The translations under genes and the position numbers were made by a program. From Prochlorococcus sp. AG-409-A22 (GTDB taxonomy: Bacteria > Cyanobacteriota > Cyanobacteriia > PCC-6307 > Cyanobiaceae), in NCBI GenBank assembly GCA_003216135.1, contig QCJI01000003.1:1-61355 (forward strand): DNA of 61,355 bases, given 5' to 3'. Positions 36,372-46,259 of this stretch are shown here, piece after piece. Every line of letters starts with the position of its first letter. Position 1 is the stretch's first letter. The notes beneath the pieces are model-generated. The model was not told where the DNA came from and ran no database searches. It saw only the letters and a list, made by a program, of their open reading frames with translations.

Positions 36372-37349
36372 TTAATCATCAAATCTAGAACTGTTATCTC
36401 TAGGCTTATTTTTCTTGGAGCCAACAGTATATCTACCAGATTGATTTTTTGACGGAGATCTTCCTTCGTTGGTTGTTCTTCGAGGCTGGCGAGTTTTTTT
36501 TACTTCATCAATATTTTGAAATGAGGCATCTTCTATTTTTTCACGTTTAGTTTGAGTTCTAATAGAAGGCCTAGTGGATTTATTAGATACTTTAGGAGAA
36601 GGAGTAGTTGAGGTTCTATTGGATTGTCTAGAAACTGATTGATTAGCTTTAGGTCGTGAGCCTCTGCGAACTTCGTTACGAGATTCACTACGTCTGTCCC
36701 CAAAGTCATTTCTTATTGAAGCATTACTACTTCTATCTTCAAAGCGAGACCTCACTCTTGGCTCGTCATTTTCAAATTTATTGACTTCTCTTGAAGATGC
36801 CCTTCTTCTTGGCTCGTCATTTTCAAATCTATTAACTTCTCTTGAAGATGGCCTTCTTCTGCTTACTGCAGACTCAGGAATAGCTCTCGATAAATTACTT
36901 CTACGAGATCTCCTATCCTGGTAATTTTCTCCCAGATCATCTTCTTGAGGTTTAAATCTTCTGGATGGTCTTTCAAAATCTTCAAACTGATCATATTCAT
37001 CTTGAAATCTATTCCTGGAAGAATTTCTTGGAATATTAGGTAAATCATCATCTTCAAAGTAAGATGATCTTCTAGCCTGATCAGTAGCAATTCCCCTTAA
37101 GCGAACACTTTCATAGGCAAAGAAAACTGTCGTTCCAGCCAATAAAAACTGACCAAATTGAAGTATAGGATCTAATCTCCAGCCTTGAAAAAATAATATC
37201 CCACCACATAAAAGACCAATTGCTGCAAAGAAAACATCATAATCACGAGCTAATGCAGGTTTAAAAGACCTTAAGAAATAAAGGCCACCTCCACTAACAG
37301 CAAGAACTATTCCTACAATACTGGCCCAGTTGAGACTAGCATTGACCAC
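36372..37349 (-). CDS. ycf66: Ycf66-family protein with long Arg/Ser-rich tail
   Basis: 325 residues. The N-terminal 110 residues form the Ycf66 domain: three hydrophobic helices (about 10-27, 39-55 and 65-80) with LRSFKPALARDYDVFF and FFAYESVRLRG. Ycf66 is found in cyanobacteria and some plastids; its role is unknown. The rest is hydrophilic, rich in Arg, Ser, Asn and Glu, probably disordered, and contains a 17-residue tandem duplication (SSREVN-x-FENDEP). Start is GTG at 37349 with GGAGAAAG just upstream. It lies downstream of psbX on the same strand. Confidence 0.88.
   Translation of the reverse strand: MVNASLNWASIVGIVLAVSGGGLYFLRSFKPALARDYDVFFAAIGLLCGGILFFQGWRLDPILQFGQFLLAGTTVFFAYESVRLRGIATDQARRSSYFEDDDLPNIPRNSSRNRFQDEYDQFEDFERPSRRFKPQEDDLGENYQDRRSRRSNLSRAIPESAVSRRRPSSREVNRFENDEPRRRASSREVNKFENDEPRVRSRFEDRSSNASIRNDFGDRRSESRNEVRRGSRPKANQSVSRQSNRTSTTPSPKVSNKSTRPSIRTQTKREKIEDASFQNIDEVKKTRQPRRTTNEGRSPSKNQSGRYTVGSKKNKPRDNSSRFDD
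36760..36861 (-). repeat. 51-bp tandem duplication in the ycf66 gene
   Basis: Two adjacent 51-bp copies start at 36760 and 36811 on the plus strand and differ at only about four positions. The frame is kept and 17 residues of the disordered tail are repeated. Confidence 0.95.
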
Positions 37350-37427
37350 ATTCTTTCTCCAATAACTTATTTTTAAAGGTGAAGCAAATCACCCATATAT
37401 ATAGTGTACTTAAAACTTCTACAAAAA

Positions 37428-37613
37428 CTAGCGTCTTCCAGTAGAAGTACGATCAAGGGAATCTTTCTGGCTGACAAAAATCAAAAATGCAGTGGCTGGA
37501 ACAACGATAAGTAAGGCAGCGGCAATAAAACTACCTAACATTCCAACGGCAGAATTATTAGCTACTTGAGATGAGACATTAGCAGCTAGTAATAAATTTG
37601 AGATTTGAAGCAC
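37428..37613 (-). CDS. psbX: Photosystem II protein PsbX
   Basis: 61 residues with one membrane helix (about 24-47). The [19 protein letters not shown] segment is the PsbX hallmark. PsbX is a small intrinsic subunit of photosystem II near cytochrome b559 and the QB region, affecting plastoquinone exchange. The N-terminal 20 residues extend the usual short PsbX, as in other marine picocyanobacteria. It precedes ycf66 by 78 bases on the same strand, a neighbourhood seen in other cyanobacteria. Confidence 0.88.
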   Translation of the reverse strand: MLQISNLLLAANVSSQVANNSAVGMLGSFIAAALLIVVPATAFLIFVSQKDSLDRTSTGRR

Positions 37614-37694
37614 TTTTTAAAGATTTAATTCTCAATTTATAATACGAATTAAATACTAATTAATGGGTTATTTATTAAGATGAATTAAATAATT

Positions 37695-38009
37695 GTGATT
37701 TCATTGCTTAAAAACTATCTGCAAATTTTAGATATTACGTTAGGTATTTTTCTATCATTCCTAACAATAGTTTTTTTAATAAGATTAATTCTTACTTGGT
37801 ACCCAAAAGTTGATTTACATAAGGGTTTATGGTTATTAATTTCTATACCATCAAGTTCTATTCTAAATTTAACAAGGAAATTAATTCCTCCGATAGGAGG
37901 AGTTGATGTTGGACCAGTTATTTGGATTGGGATTATAAGTTTTATAAGAGAAATTTTAGTTGGTCAACAAGGACTAATAAAACTAGCAATGCATAAAACC
38001 CTTATGTAA
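37695..38009 (+). CDS. YggT/Ycf19-family membrane protein
   Basis: 104 residues. Two hydrophobic blocks flank the typical YggT core: FLIRLILTWYPK (about 28-39) and IPPIGGVDVGPVIWIGIISFI (about 78-98), with the conserved Arg/Trp/Tyr and Pro-Pro-Gly elements. In cyanobacteria and chloroplasts relatives help organise nucleoids or thylakoid and cytochrome b6 maturation. Start is GTG at 37695. Divergent from psbX, convergent with accC. Confidence 0.85.
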   Translation: MISLLKNYLQILDITLGIFLSFLTIVFLIRLILTWYPKVDLHKGLWLLISIPSSSILNLTRKLIPPIGGVDVGPVIWIGIISFIREILVGQQGLIKLAMHKTLM

Positions 38010-38026
38010 AAAAAAATTATTTATTT

Positions 38027-39376
38027 TTAATAGTTAGGTAATAATTCTTCCTCAACATATTTTGTATGAATTCTCCCTTCCCTAAATTTTGTTTTATTAA
38101 GGAGAGTTAAATGAAAATTAATGGTTGTAGGAATTCCTGTTACGGCACATTCATTCAACGCCCTATTCATACGTTTAATAGCAGTATTACGATCTTTACC
38201 CCAAACTATTAATTTACCTATTAAGGAATCATAAAACGGAGGGATTTCATAACCAGTATAAACATGACTATCAACTCTTACTCCAGGACCTCCAGGAGGA
38301 AGCCATCCAGTTATTTGGCCAGGTGAAGGACGGAAATTATGCGCAGGATCTTCGGCATTAATTCTACATTCAATAGCATGCCCATTTAATTGAATATCAT
38401 CTTGGTTAAATTCTAAATTTTCTCCGCCAGCAATTTTAATTTGTTCAGCTATAAGATCAACACCAGTAACCATTTCAGTCACTGGATGTTCTACTTGAAT
38501 CCTAGTATTCATCTCCATAAAGTAAAAATTATTGTTGTCATCAACTAAAAATTCAACAGTCCCAGCCCCTTCATAACCTATGCTTTTTGCCGCAGCAATT
38601 GCTGCATTCCCCATCTTTTTTCTAAGGTCAGAGTTAATTGCAGGGCTCGGAGACTCTTCTAATAACTTTTGATGTCTTCTTTGAACAGAACAATCTCGCT
38701 CCCCTAAATGCACTACATTCCCAGCCCTATCGGCAAGAATTTGTATTTCGACATGTCGTGGCTTCTTTATAAATTTCTCCATATATAGACCATCATTACC
38801 AAATGCAGCTTCTGCTTCACCTTGGGCTGCTTTAAACATTTTTTCTAAATTTGTTTTATTCTCCACTAATCTCATCCCTCTTCCTCCACCACCAGCTGTA
38901 GCTTTAATAATTACTGGATAGCCAATTTCATCTGCTAATTTATACGCTTCATCGACATTAGATAATAAACCTTTACTCCCAGGCACAGTTGGGACACCTA
39001 CCCTATCCATAGTTTCTTTAGCTGTAGATTTATCTCCCATAGATCTAATAGCTTTTGGTGATGGACCAATAAAAACTATGCCATGATCGTTACACATTTC
39101 AGCAAATTTATCATTTTCAGCGAGAAATCCATAGCCAGGATGAATAGCGTCAACTCCTCTTGATGTAGCAGCGGCAAGGATATTTGGAATATTTAGGTAA
39201 CTCTTATTACTTAATGAATCTCCAACACAAACTGCTTCATCTGCAAGCTGAACATGCAATGCTTTTTTATCGATGGTGCTAAAAACAGCAACGGTTGCAA
39301 TACCTAGTTCTCTACAACTTCTAACAATTCGTAAAGCTATTTCTCCACGATTAGCAATTAAAACTTTTTGAACCAT
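38027..39376 (-). CDS. accC: Biotin carboxylase subunit of acetyl-CoA carboxylase
   Basis: 449 residues. ATP-dependent carboxylation of biotin on AccB, the first step in fatty-acid synthesis. ATP-grasp features are complete: N-terminal [13 protein letters not shown] (about 5-17), glycine-rich [12 protein letters not shown] (about 159-170), the [12 protein letters not shown] catalytic block, [14 protein letters not shown], and the C-terminal [17 protein letters not shown] start. Other ACC genes are elsewhere. Confidence 0.97.
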   Translation of the reverse strand: MVQKVLIANRGEIALRIVRSCRELGIATVAVFSTIDKKALHVQLADEAVCVGDSLSNKSYLNIPNILAAATSRGVDAIHPGYGFLAENDKFAEMCNDHGIVFIGPSPKAIRSMGDKSTAKETMDRVGVPTVPGSKGLLSNVDEAYKLADEIGYPVIIKATAGGGGRGMRLVENKTNLEKMFKAAQGEAEAAFGNDGLYMEKFIKKPRHVEIQILADRAGNVVHLGERDCSVQRRHQKLLEESPSPAINSDLRKKMGNAAIAAAKSIGYEGAGTVEFLVDDNNNFYFMEMNTRIQVEHPVTEMVTGVDLIAEQIKIAGGENLEFNQDDIQLNGHAIECRINAEDPAHNFRPSPGQITGWLPPGGPGVRVDSHVYTGYEIPPFYDSLIGKLIVWGKDRNTAIKRMNRALNECAVTGIPTTINFHLTLLNKTKFREGRIHTKYVEEELLPNY

Positions 39377-39683
39377 TACGCAAATTAAATTGAAGAAATG
39401 AAAAGGATTTAAAATAACAATACTCTGCCAAAGTATTAAACAAAATGTTTTTAGTAATCAGAGGACATTTTTTACAATACAACCTAGAACGTTAGATATG
39501 GCTAATTATTTGTTTAATGCAATAGAAGAATATTTTCTCCAATGTAGATAACTGACAAAATTTTAAATAAAAATATCTAAAAAAATTTAAGCAAACATCA
39601 TATTTAAACTCACAACCCTATTCCATACAATCATGTATGATATATCAGTGGTTTACGAACTCTGCTGTGATCGCAAACCTCTT
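39377..39683. other. Intergenic region between accC and tRNA-Leu
   Basis: About 300 AT-rich bases with no convincing gene or strong repeat. The stretch just before the tRNA contains TATGAT at about 39634-39639, a plausible -10 element for the tRNA; no clear -35 is seen. A 17-codon frame at 39498 is too short to call. Confidence 0.35.
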
Positions 39684-39765
39684 GCGGACGTGGCGGAATT
39701 GGTAGACGCGCACGTCTAAGGAGCGTGTGGCTTCGGCCTTGCGAGTTCAAGTCTCGCCGTCCGCA
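39684..39765 (+). tRNA. tRNA-Leu, anticodon AAG
   Basis: 82-base class II tRNA without encoded CCA. Acceptor stem GCGGACG (39684-39690) pairs with CGTCCGC (39758-39764), discriminator A. The anticodon stem CACGT/GCGTG encloses the loop CTAAGGA, placing AAG at positions 34-36 after the invariant T33. The long variable arm GGC-TTCG-GCC and T arm GCGAG-TTCAAGT-CTCGC fit tRNA-Leu. A34 would need conversion to inosine or unusual wobble to read the other CUN codons. It lies just upstream of the LpxB-like gene. Confidence 0.93.
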
Positions 39766-39769
39766 TGTA

Positions 39770-41059
39770 ATGTCTTTTGGATTAGCTGCAATGAAAAAAG
39801 AATCAGTTGCAGTAGTAATTATTACCAATGGGCCTGGTGAGTTATCAACTTGGGTAAGGCCAGTCGTAGATAATTTGAATCAAATAAATGATTCTTTAAA
39901 AGGCAAAAAGAAATATGATTTCACTATTAGACTAGTTCTTGTTCCATGCCCAAACTCTACGGGTAAAGAATTTGAAGTTGCGAAGTCATGGAAAAAGTTT
40001 GAATTAGTTACAAAGGCAAAAACTTTTTGGAATTTATTAATATTGCCATCTGCTTTTGCAAGTTGGCCCAAAAAAGGTATTGTAATTTTTCTTGGTGGAG
40101 ACCAATTTTGGAGTATTTTGTTAGCAAAAAGATTAGGGTATATCAATATCACATATGCAGAATGGATTTCAAGATGGCCTCAATGGACAAATATAATCGC
40201 AGCAATGAATGGAAAAGTAAAAAAATTACTGCCAAAAAAATACAGATATAAATGCACAATTATTGGAGATTTGATGGCAGATATAAAATTTAACAGTGAA
40301 GTATCATTGAAAAATCAAGGGAAAAAATATATTGCATTACTACCTGGCTCGAAAAAATCTAAGCTTTCAGTAGGTATTCCTTTTTTTTTAGAAATGGCTG
40401 ATCATATTGCTGACAAAAACAATAATATAGATTTTATTATTCCTATTGCTCCAACAACAAATAAAAATGAATATTTATTTTTCCAAAGTGATAAAAACCC
40501 TATTGCAAATTATTACTCTTCCAAAATAAAAACAATTAAAAATATAAGCAATTCTATTTTTGATAATGTTATTGAAACATCAAAAAATACTAAGATTTAT
40601 CTAATCAATAAACATCCCTGTTATGAAGTATTGAAAGAATGTGACCTAGCAATAACCACAGTCGGAGCAAATACTGCAGAATTAGCTGCAATTGCTCTAC
40701 CTATGATAGTTGTGCTACCAACTCAGCATTTAAATGTAATGAATTCCTGGGACGGCATTTGGGGAATAATTGGAAAAATACCATTCATAAATAAACTCTT
40801 AACTTTAATTATCAAAAATTGGAACTTAAAATCGAAAAAATTTTTTTCCTGGCCCAATATAAAAGCAAGAAAGTTGATTGTTCCAGAAAGAATAGGAGAT
40901 ATTTCGCCCAAACAAATTGCTAAAGAAGCAGAATTTCTAATGAATAATCTAGAAAATTTGCAGAATATAAAAGATAATTTACTAAAACAAAGAGGGGAAA
41001 ACGGTGCAGTAAAAAAACTTGCTTATATAATTTTTGAATCAATAAAAAAGCTTAGTTAA
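39770..41059 (+). CDS. LpxB-like glycosyltransferase of cyanobacteria
   Basis: About 429 residues. Two Rossmann-like halves of a GT-B fold: NGPGELSTWVRPV at the N-terminus and a C-terminal nucleotide-sugar half with LLPGSKKSKLS and ITTVGANTAELAAIALPMIVVLP. The latter resembles lipid-A-disaccharide synthase, and the family is often labelled related to LpxB; the N-terminal part lacks the GEVSGD motif of true LpxB. The acceptor is unknown. The frame extends back into the tRNA, so the start is ATG 39770 (5 bases after the tRNA) or ATG 39791. Confidence 0.75.
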   Translation: MSFGLAAMKKESVAVVIITNGPGELSTWVRPVVDNLNQINDSLKGKKKYDFTIRLVLVPCPNSTGKEFEVAKSWKKFELVTKAKTFWNLLILPSAFASWPKKGIVIFLGGDQFWSILLAKRLGYINITYAEWISRWPQWTNIIAAMNGKVKKLLPKKYRYKCTIIGDLMADIKFNSEVSLKNQGKKYIALLPGSKKSKLSVGIPFFLEMADHIADKNNNIDFIIPIAPTTNKNEYLFFQSDKNPIANYYSSKIKTIKNISNSIFDNVIETSKNTKIYLINKHPCYEVLKECDLAITTVGANTAELAAIALPMIVVLPTQHLNVMNSWDGIWGIIGKIPFINKLLTLIIKNWNLKSKKFFSWPNIKARKLIVPERIGDISPKQIAKEAEFLMNNLENLQNIKDNLLKQRGENGAVKKLAYIIFESIKKLS

Positions 41060-42097
41060 TTACCAAGGATCTTCAATATCGAGCTTGTCTGATTTTTGGT
41101 TTTCTGTAACTAAATTCTTGTCCTCTATTGGTTCTATATCTAATGGTTCTGCCGCTCTTTGAATAGGTCTCTTAGATGCTAACTTTGATCTAGATTTCGT
41201 TTTTGGTTCAAATTCAATATTGTTTGCTTCATCAATTGGATTATCTTCAGTAATTTGATATTCCCTTTGATCAGGATAATCATTGTCCAAGTAAAGCTTT
41301 TTTTTATTCTTAATTTCTTCTTTTGAAGACTCTACTTCAATATATTCAAATTCTTCATCATAATCATCTTCATCCAAAACTTCTTCTTCAAATTCTTCAA
41401 CTAACTTATTTTGTTCTTCTGCTTCTGAGCCAGCCAATAGTTGATTTTCTACTGGCACAAGATTTCCTGAGTATCTATTTGCATCTCTTTCTTCCCAAGA
41501 AGAGCCTCCTACTCCCAGTTTCTCTAATAAACCGCTGCTTAATTGATTCAACTTTTCTTCAGCTCCTTCATAAACAATTATCCTATCAGTACCACTACTA
41601 ACTATTTCCTCGACAGGAATTTCCCAAGTACTTAAAACACCTTCACCTAAAATAGGTACACCAACTGCTCCCATGACAAGAGAAATTAAATCACCAGTCT
41701 CAATATCAAAAGAAAACCCAAGTACTCTTCCTAAAAGTTGACCAGATTCTGTAATGACTTGGCAATTTATTACTTTTCCATATCTTTCGGGCGCAAAACT
41801 AGTGCTCAATGAATCTAAAGAATCAACTAAAATTACATCACCAACCTGCTTTATACTTTCTAATGGCATCCATTTTGGTAAACCTGGTAAAAATCTTGTA
41901 AGTGGATTATCTCTAAGACCTAGGGCAACTACTTCTCTTCTATCAATATCAACAACAACTTCACCTACCACTCCGAGTCGTCTACCAGTATCAGTAGTAA
42001 TAACTTGGGTTCCCATCAATTCTGACCTCAACCATAAGCGTTCGCTTGGTACGGAATTACGGTGATTATTATTCGTGGATGTGTTAGACAAACTCAT
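41060..42097 (-). CDS. PRC-barrel domain protein with acidic tail
   Basis: 345 residues. Two PRC-barrel domains are visible: residues about 22-95 (LMGTQVITTDTGRRLGVVGEVVVDIDRREVVAL) and 108-180 (GKVINCQVITESGQLLGRVLGFSFDIETGDLISL). PRC barrels occur in photosynthetic reaction-centre H subunits and in RNA-processing proteins such as RimM. The C-terminal 160 residues are acidic and probably disordered, ending in a patch with Lys/Arg. Widespread in cyanobacteria; function not settled. It is 45 bases downstream of smc, probably in one operon. Confidence 0.85.
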   Translation of the reverse strand: MSLSNTSTNNNHRNSVPSERLWLRSELMGTQVITTDTGRRLGVVGEVVVDIDRREVVALGLRDNPLTRFLPGLPKWMPLESIKQVGDVILVDSLDSLSTSFAPERYGKVINCQVITESGQLLGRVLGFSFDIETGDLISLVMGAVGVPILGEGVLSTWEIPVEEIVSSGTDRIIVYEGAEEKLNQLSSGLLEKLGVGGSSWEERDANRYSGNLVPVENQLLAGSEAEEQNKLVEEFEEEVLDEDDYDEEFEYIEVESSKEEIKNKKKLYLDNDYPDQREYQITEDNPIDEANNIEFEPKTKSRSKLASKRPIQRAAEPLDIEPIEDKNLVTENQKSDKLDIEDPW

Positions 42098-42142
42098 TAA
42101 TACCTTTCTGTCATTCTGACGTATAAATGTAAAAAATTGTGG

Positions 42143-45100
42143 TTATGCAGCATTTGGTAATCCAACAACTTGAGTATTAGCACCCCTTGCTTGAGCAACA
42201 CCAATTGTTCGTTCAGATGCACTTATCATAGGCCTTCTATGACTTACGACTATAAATTGAGCATTTGAAGACTGATTAGTAATTAATTTTGAGAGCCTTT
42301 CAACATTAATACCATCTAAGAAGCTATCTACCTCATCTAATACATAAAAAGGTGAAGGCTTATATTTTTGCAAAGCAAATAAAAAACTTAAAGCAGTTAA
42401 TGATTTCTCACCCCCAGACATGGATGCTAATCTTCTAACATTTTTTCCTTTAGGGTGAGCAACTAAAGTTAAACCTCCTTCCAAGGGAGAATTAGGATTT
42501 TCAAGCTGAAGGAAGCCATCTCCGTCAGATAAATTAGCAAAAATCTCCCTAAAGTGTTTATCAACTTCTACAAATGCTTGCATAAATGCTTCTTGACGCA
42601 TAGTTGAAACAGTTTCGATTCTCAGTAACAACTCAGATCTCTCATTAGATAGGATTTCTAATTTCTCTTGCAAAGCATTTAATCTCTCAGTTAATTCTTC
42701 TAATTCATCTAGCGCCAGCATATTTACAGGTTCTAAGCTTTCTAATTTTGCATTTATCTTTGAAATATCCGATTGCAAAGAATCAAGACTTTTGTCTTTA
42801 TATTCTCCAAAATCTGGTAACGGACTAGGTAAATCTTTTTTATAATTTTCTAGCTTGATAGTCTCACTCCTTATCTCTTCTTTCAAAGAATTCATATCTC
42901 TCTCAAGATATTCGAGCTTCAATAGAAAATTATTATGTTCTTGCCTTTTATTTGAAATTGAAGAGTTCAATTCATCTCTTTTCCTTCTCAATAAACCAAA
43001 ATCCTTTTCAAGTGATTTTTTTTGATCATCAAGGATTAAAAGTTCTTTTTTAAATTTATCTCTTTTTTCTATCCATTCACTATGAGCATTTGCAAGATCT
43101 TTCACAGATGCATGTAAGTTTTTTTCTTGCAATGATATAAGCTGTAATGAATTTTTTATCCGTTCTTGATCTAAAGCAAATTGATTCTTTTTATTCATTA
43201 ATTTATCTCTTTCTTGAATAAGTAATTCAAGTTTTTTATCTAGAGTATTAAAATCATGATTAAAATTTACTAATGATGATTTTTGATTCTTTTCATAATT
43301 ATCTTTAAGAATTATTTGTAACTCATCAAACTTATCTTGATGGGGCTTCAATTTATTTTGAATGCGATCCAATTCTTTTTCTAATAAATTATTTGAACTA
43401 TTAAGTTTATTTACTCTCGAATTACAATCTTCTATTCTTTGGGTTAGAACCTTCAGGGAATTTTTGTTGAATTCGATTTCTTTAGTGAAAGAAGCGTAAT
43501 CCTCAATTATTTGATTCCTGTTAGAGATTAATTTACTTAGCTTGTTAGTTTTTATAAGTAAATCATTATTTGCTTGTTGTAAAGCTTCTTGAATCACTAA
43601 TAATCTTTCTTTTATAGGATTAGAATTATCAATATCATTATTAATTCCAAATCTATAAGCTAAATCTTTATTTAACTTACTTCCTCCTGTAATAGCTCCA
43701 CTGACTTCTAATAATTCACCACTTAAGGTAACTAATCTAATTTTTTGTTTAGACAACCTAGCCGATGTCAAATCTGAAAAGACTAATGTATCTCCAAAAA
43801 CATATTTAAAAACATCAGAATAAACTTCATCAAATTGAATTAAGTTAATAGCTTTATCAATAAATCCAGGTTCCCTATTATTTTCAAATCTTGAAATTGC
43901 ATAATTCTTCTTTTGACTTTTAATTCTATTTAGAGGAAGAAAAGTTAATCTTCCTGCCTTCTTCTTTTGCAGAATTTCAATTGCTTTCGAGGCAATATTA
44001 TCATTATCAACAACAATTTGCCCGAGTCGATTTCCTGCTGCAATTTCAAGAGCATACCTATGTTTCTCACTCACATCTCCAAGTTGGGCAACGTAACCAT
44101 GTATACCCTCTAAACCTGCCTCTAAAATAATTCTAAGAGCATATGATCCCCTAGTCTCATTTAAAGCTTCTTTTCTGCTTTCAAATCTGGATAAATCCTT
44201 TTCAAGTCTTAATTGCTCATTATTTAGTCGTAATTTCGTTTGATTTAATACATCAATTTCTTTTTTTAAATTATCAATTTCAAAGCTATTACTTTCCAAA
44301 GTTTGATTCTTGACATTAGATTTTTCTAACTTTATTTGATCATTGTCTAAAAGTTTTTGTTTTTCTAAAGACAAAAGCTTTATCTGAGAAGTTATTTCAT
44401 CTTTTTGAACAGTATTTTGAGTGGTTTGCTCTTTAATTTTCCTTTTATTCACTTCAAGAGGTTCAATAATAGATTTTAAACTTTCCAATTGATTATTTAA
44501 GGTGATGCTTTGCTTAGAAAATTCTCCAGATTCTCCTGCAGCCTCTGAAAGTTTTTTTCTGGATAACTTATGTTTTGAAGATAAATCTTTAATTTCCAAT
44601 TGCAATTTATTTAAATAAGTATCATCAAAATTTTCGTTTTGTTTTTTTTCCGACTCAATATTCTTCTTAGATATTGCAATCTGATCCCTTTGTTCTTGCA
44701 ATTTAATACCTGCTTCTTTATTCAAGCCAGATATTCTATCTAGTTCTCTTAAGCTCGAATTTATACTGCCAATATCAGAATTAACCTTTATCAATTTATC
44801 TTCTCCTTTTTCTTTAAGCTCAGCAACCATTATTTTTAATGCATCTTCAAGTACTGATATTTCTTTAGTAATAGATTCTTTTTGTTTATTAAACAAAATT
44901 TTATTTGTATCATATTCAATGGCCTTTTCCTTTATTGATTCAACATGCTTGACTTGTCTGTCATAGATAAGAACTTTTTCTAACTCTTGAATTTTACAAA
45001 GTTGTGTCTTTAACTCCTTATATTTCCTAGCTTTTTCACATTCTTTTTCGAGCCTATTTTTACTAGCTTGCAATTCATGTTCCAAAATTTCACACCTTTC

Positions 45101-45727
45101 TTGTCTTTCAAAAACATCATTTAGTTTTGCATTAGTTTGTTCTATTCTTGTATCAAAAAGTGCTACTCCAGCTAATTCATCAATAAGAGTTCTCCTATCT
45201 TTATTATTCATTGAGACTATTCTTGTTACATCCCCCTGCATAACAACGTTACTACCCTCTGGATCAACACTGATGTCTCTAAGAATTCTCTGTATTTGTT
45301 GTAAAGTACATTGCTGTCCATCAGAAGTATAAGTTGAGGCATAAGAGCCCCCAGGCATAAGCCTCAATTTTCTCGAAACTACCCATTCCTTTTGACCTTG
45401 ATTAATAGAAATCTCTTCTTCTTCTAATTCCAAAGGAGGTATATCCTCCCTGGGAGACCAATCTTTAATATTGAATCTTACCGAAACATTTGCTTCGGAT
45501 GATTTTCCTTCTTTTACTTTAGAGTTGTTAATTAAATCTGGTAATCTCTCTGCCCGCATCCCCCTACTATTGGCTAAGCCTAAACAAAATAAAATTCCAT
45601 CTAAAATATTACTTTTTCCAGACCCATTAGGACCTGTAACCACAGTAAAACCTTCTTCAAGAGGAATTTTTACACTTCCCCCAAAAGATTTAAAATTTTC
45701 AAACTCGACCTGATTGATATGTACCAA
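42143..45727 (-). CDS. smc: Chromosome segregation ATPase SMC
   Basis: 1194 residues. N-terminal Walker A GPNGSGKSNIL (about 33-43) and C-terminal signature LASMSGGEKSLTAL and Walker B FYVLDEVDSFLDGIN form the ABC head; two long coiled-coil arms (about 170-500 and 680-1010) enclose the hinge (about 520-650, with GLEGIHGYVAQLGDV and the GG-rich SGAITGGS). It organises and condenses the chromosome with ScpA/ScpB (not in this window). Start is TTG at 45727. Upstream of the PRC-barrel gene on the same strand. Confidence 0.97.
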   Translation of the reverse strand: MVHINQVEFENFKSFGGSVKIPLEEGFTVVTGPNGSGKSNILDGILFCLGLANSRGMRAERLPDLINNSKVKEGKSSEANVSVRFNIKDWSPREDIPPLELEEEEISINQGQKEWVVSRKLRLMPGGSYASTYTSDGQQCTLQQIQRILRDISVDPEGSNVVMQGDVTRIVSMNNKDRRTLIDELAGVALFDTRIEQTNAKLNDVFERQERCEILEHELQASKNRLEKECEKARKYKELKTQLCKIQELEKVLIYDRQVKHVESIKEKAIEYDTNKILFNKQKESITKEISVLEDALKIMVAELKEKGEDKLIKVNSDIGSINSSLRELDRISGLNKEAGIKLQEQRDQIAISKKNIESEKKQNENFDDTYLNKLQLEIKDLSSKHKLSRKKLSEAAGESGEFSKQSITLNNQLESLKSIIEPLEVNKRKIKEQTTQNTVQKDEITSQIKLLSLEKQKLLDNDQIKLEKSNVKNQTLESNSFEIDNLKKEIDVLNQTKLRLNNEQLRLEKDLSRFESRKEALNETRGSYALRIILEAGLEGIHGYVAQLGDVSEKHRYALEIAAGNRLGQIVVDNDNIASKAIEILQKKKAGRLTFLPLNRIKSQKKNYAISRFENNREPGFIDKAINLIQFDEVYSDVFKYVFGDTLVFSDLTSARLSKQKIRLVTLSGELLEVSGAITGGSKLNKDLAYRFGINNDIDNSNPIKERLLVIQEALQQANNDLLIKTNKLSKLISNRNQIIEDYASFTKEIEFNKNSLKVLTQRIEDCNSRVNKLNSSNNLLEKELDRIQNKLKPHQDKFDELQIILKDNYEKNQKSSLVNFNHDFNTLDKKLELLIQERDKLMNKKNQFALDQERIKNSLQLISLQEKNLHASVKDLANAHSEWIEKRDKFKKELLILDDQKKSLEKDFGLLRRKRDELNSSISNKRQEHNNFLLKLEYLERDMNSLKEEIRSETIKLENYKKDLPSPLPDFGEYKDKSLDSLQSDISKINAKLESLEPVNMLALDELEELTERLNALQEKLEILSNERSELLLRIETVSTMRQEAFMQAFVEVDKHFREIFANLSDGDGFLQLENPNSPLEGGLTLVAHPKGKNVRRLASMSGGEKSLTALSFLFALQKYKPSPFYVLDEVDSFLDGINVERLSKLITNQSSNAQFIVVSHRRPMISASERTIGVAQARGANTQVVGLPNAA

Positions 45728-45810
45728 TCGTAAGTCACAATAGCTAAGTAAGAATAGCTAATTTTCATAAATTCTCAATAGCTTTATTAAGATTATTTCT
45801 AAATTGAATA

Positions 45811-46173
45811 TTAAAAATTTTTAGTTAATTGACAAAAATTACCAGATATTTCAAAAATACCATTTAAAAGTTTTCCATCCAAAATCATTTTAAGTTCTTG
45901 AAAATCTAATTTGTGAGAGACGGTTATAAAATTTCCATGATCAATTCTTTTTACCACTCCTCTATTCCTAGAAAGGACATAATCTATCCTAGATAACCAT
46001 ACAAGTCTATGATTGGGCTGTCTTACTATTTCAACAAATCCTTTATTTAATAAAGGAATTTCTAAAAATTTCCATGTTAAACATTCTATTTCATCTTCAA
46101 CAAGAAAATCATAATGAATATCTACCAACTTATCCGCAGAAACTTTATGTTCAAGTAGAACCCATCGATTCAT
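45811..46173 (-). CDS. Conserved hypothetical protein, 120 aa
   Basis: 120-residue soluble, beta-rich protein from ATG at 46171-46173. Conserved-looking patches include NRWVLLEHK at the N-terminus and HRLVWLSRIDYVLSRNRGVVKRID (about 55-78). I do not recognise a family or motif. It lies 83 bases upstream of smc on the same strand. Confidence 0.62.
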   Translation of the reverse strand: MNRWVLLEHKVSADKLVDIHYDFLVEDEIECLTWKFLEIPLLNKGFVEIVRQPNHRLVWLSRIDYVLSRNRGVVKRIDHGNFITVSHKLDFQELKMILDGKLLNGIFEISGNFCQLTKNF

Positions 46174-46259
46174 TATTTAGTAAATAACTAAAAGTAATCT
46201 ATTTGCAAAAAGCCTTGAACTACTAAGCACTAAATTTCTCTACAGAAATTTCTCTAGAC

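Noticed and set aside
39631-39828. 65-codon minus-strand open frame over the tRNA-Leu
   Set aside because: It is the complement of the tRNA and of the start of the LpxB-like gene; no family resemblance and no upstream signals.
39770-41059. LpxB-like gene as true lipid-A-disaccharide synthase
   Set aside because: The N-terminal half lacks the GEVSGD-type motif; only the C-terminal half resembles LpxB.
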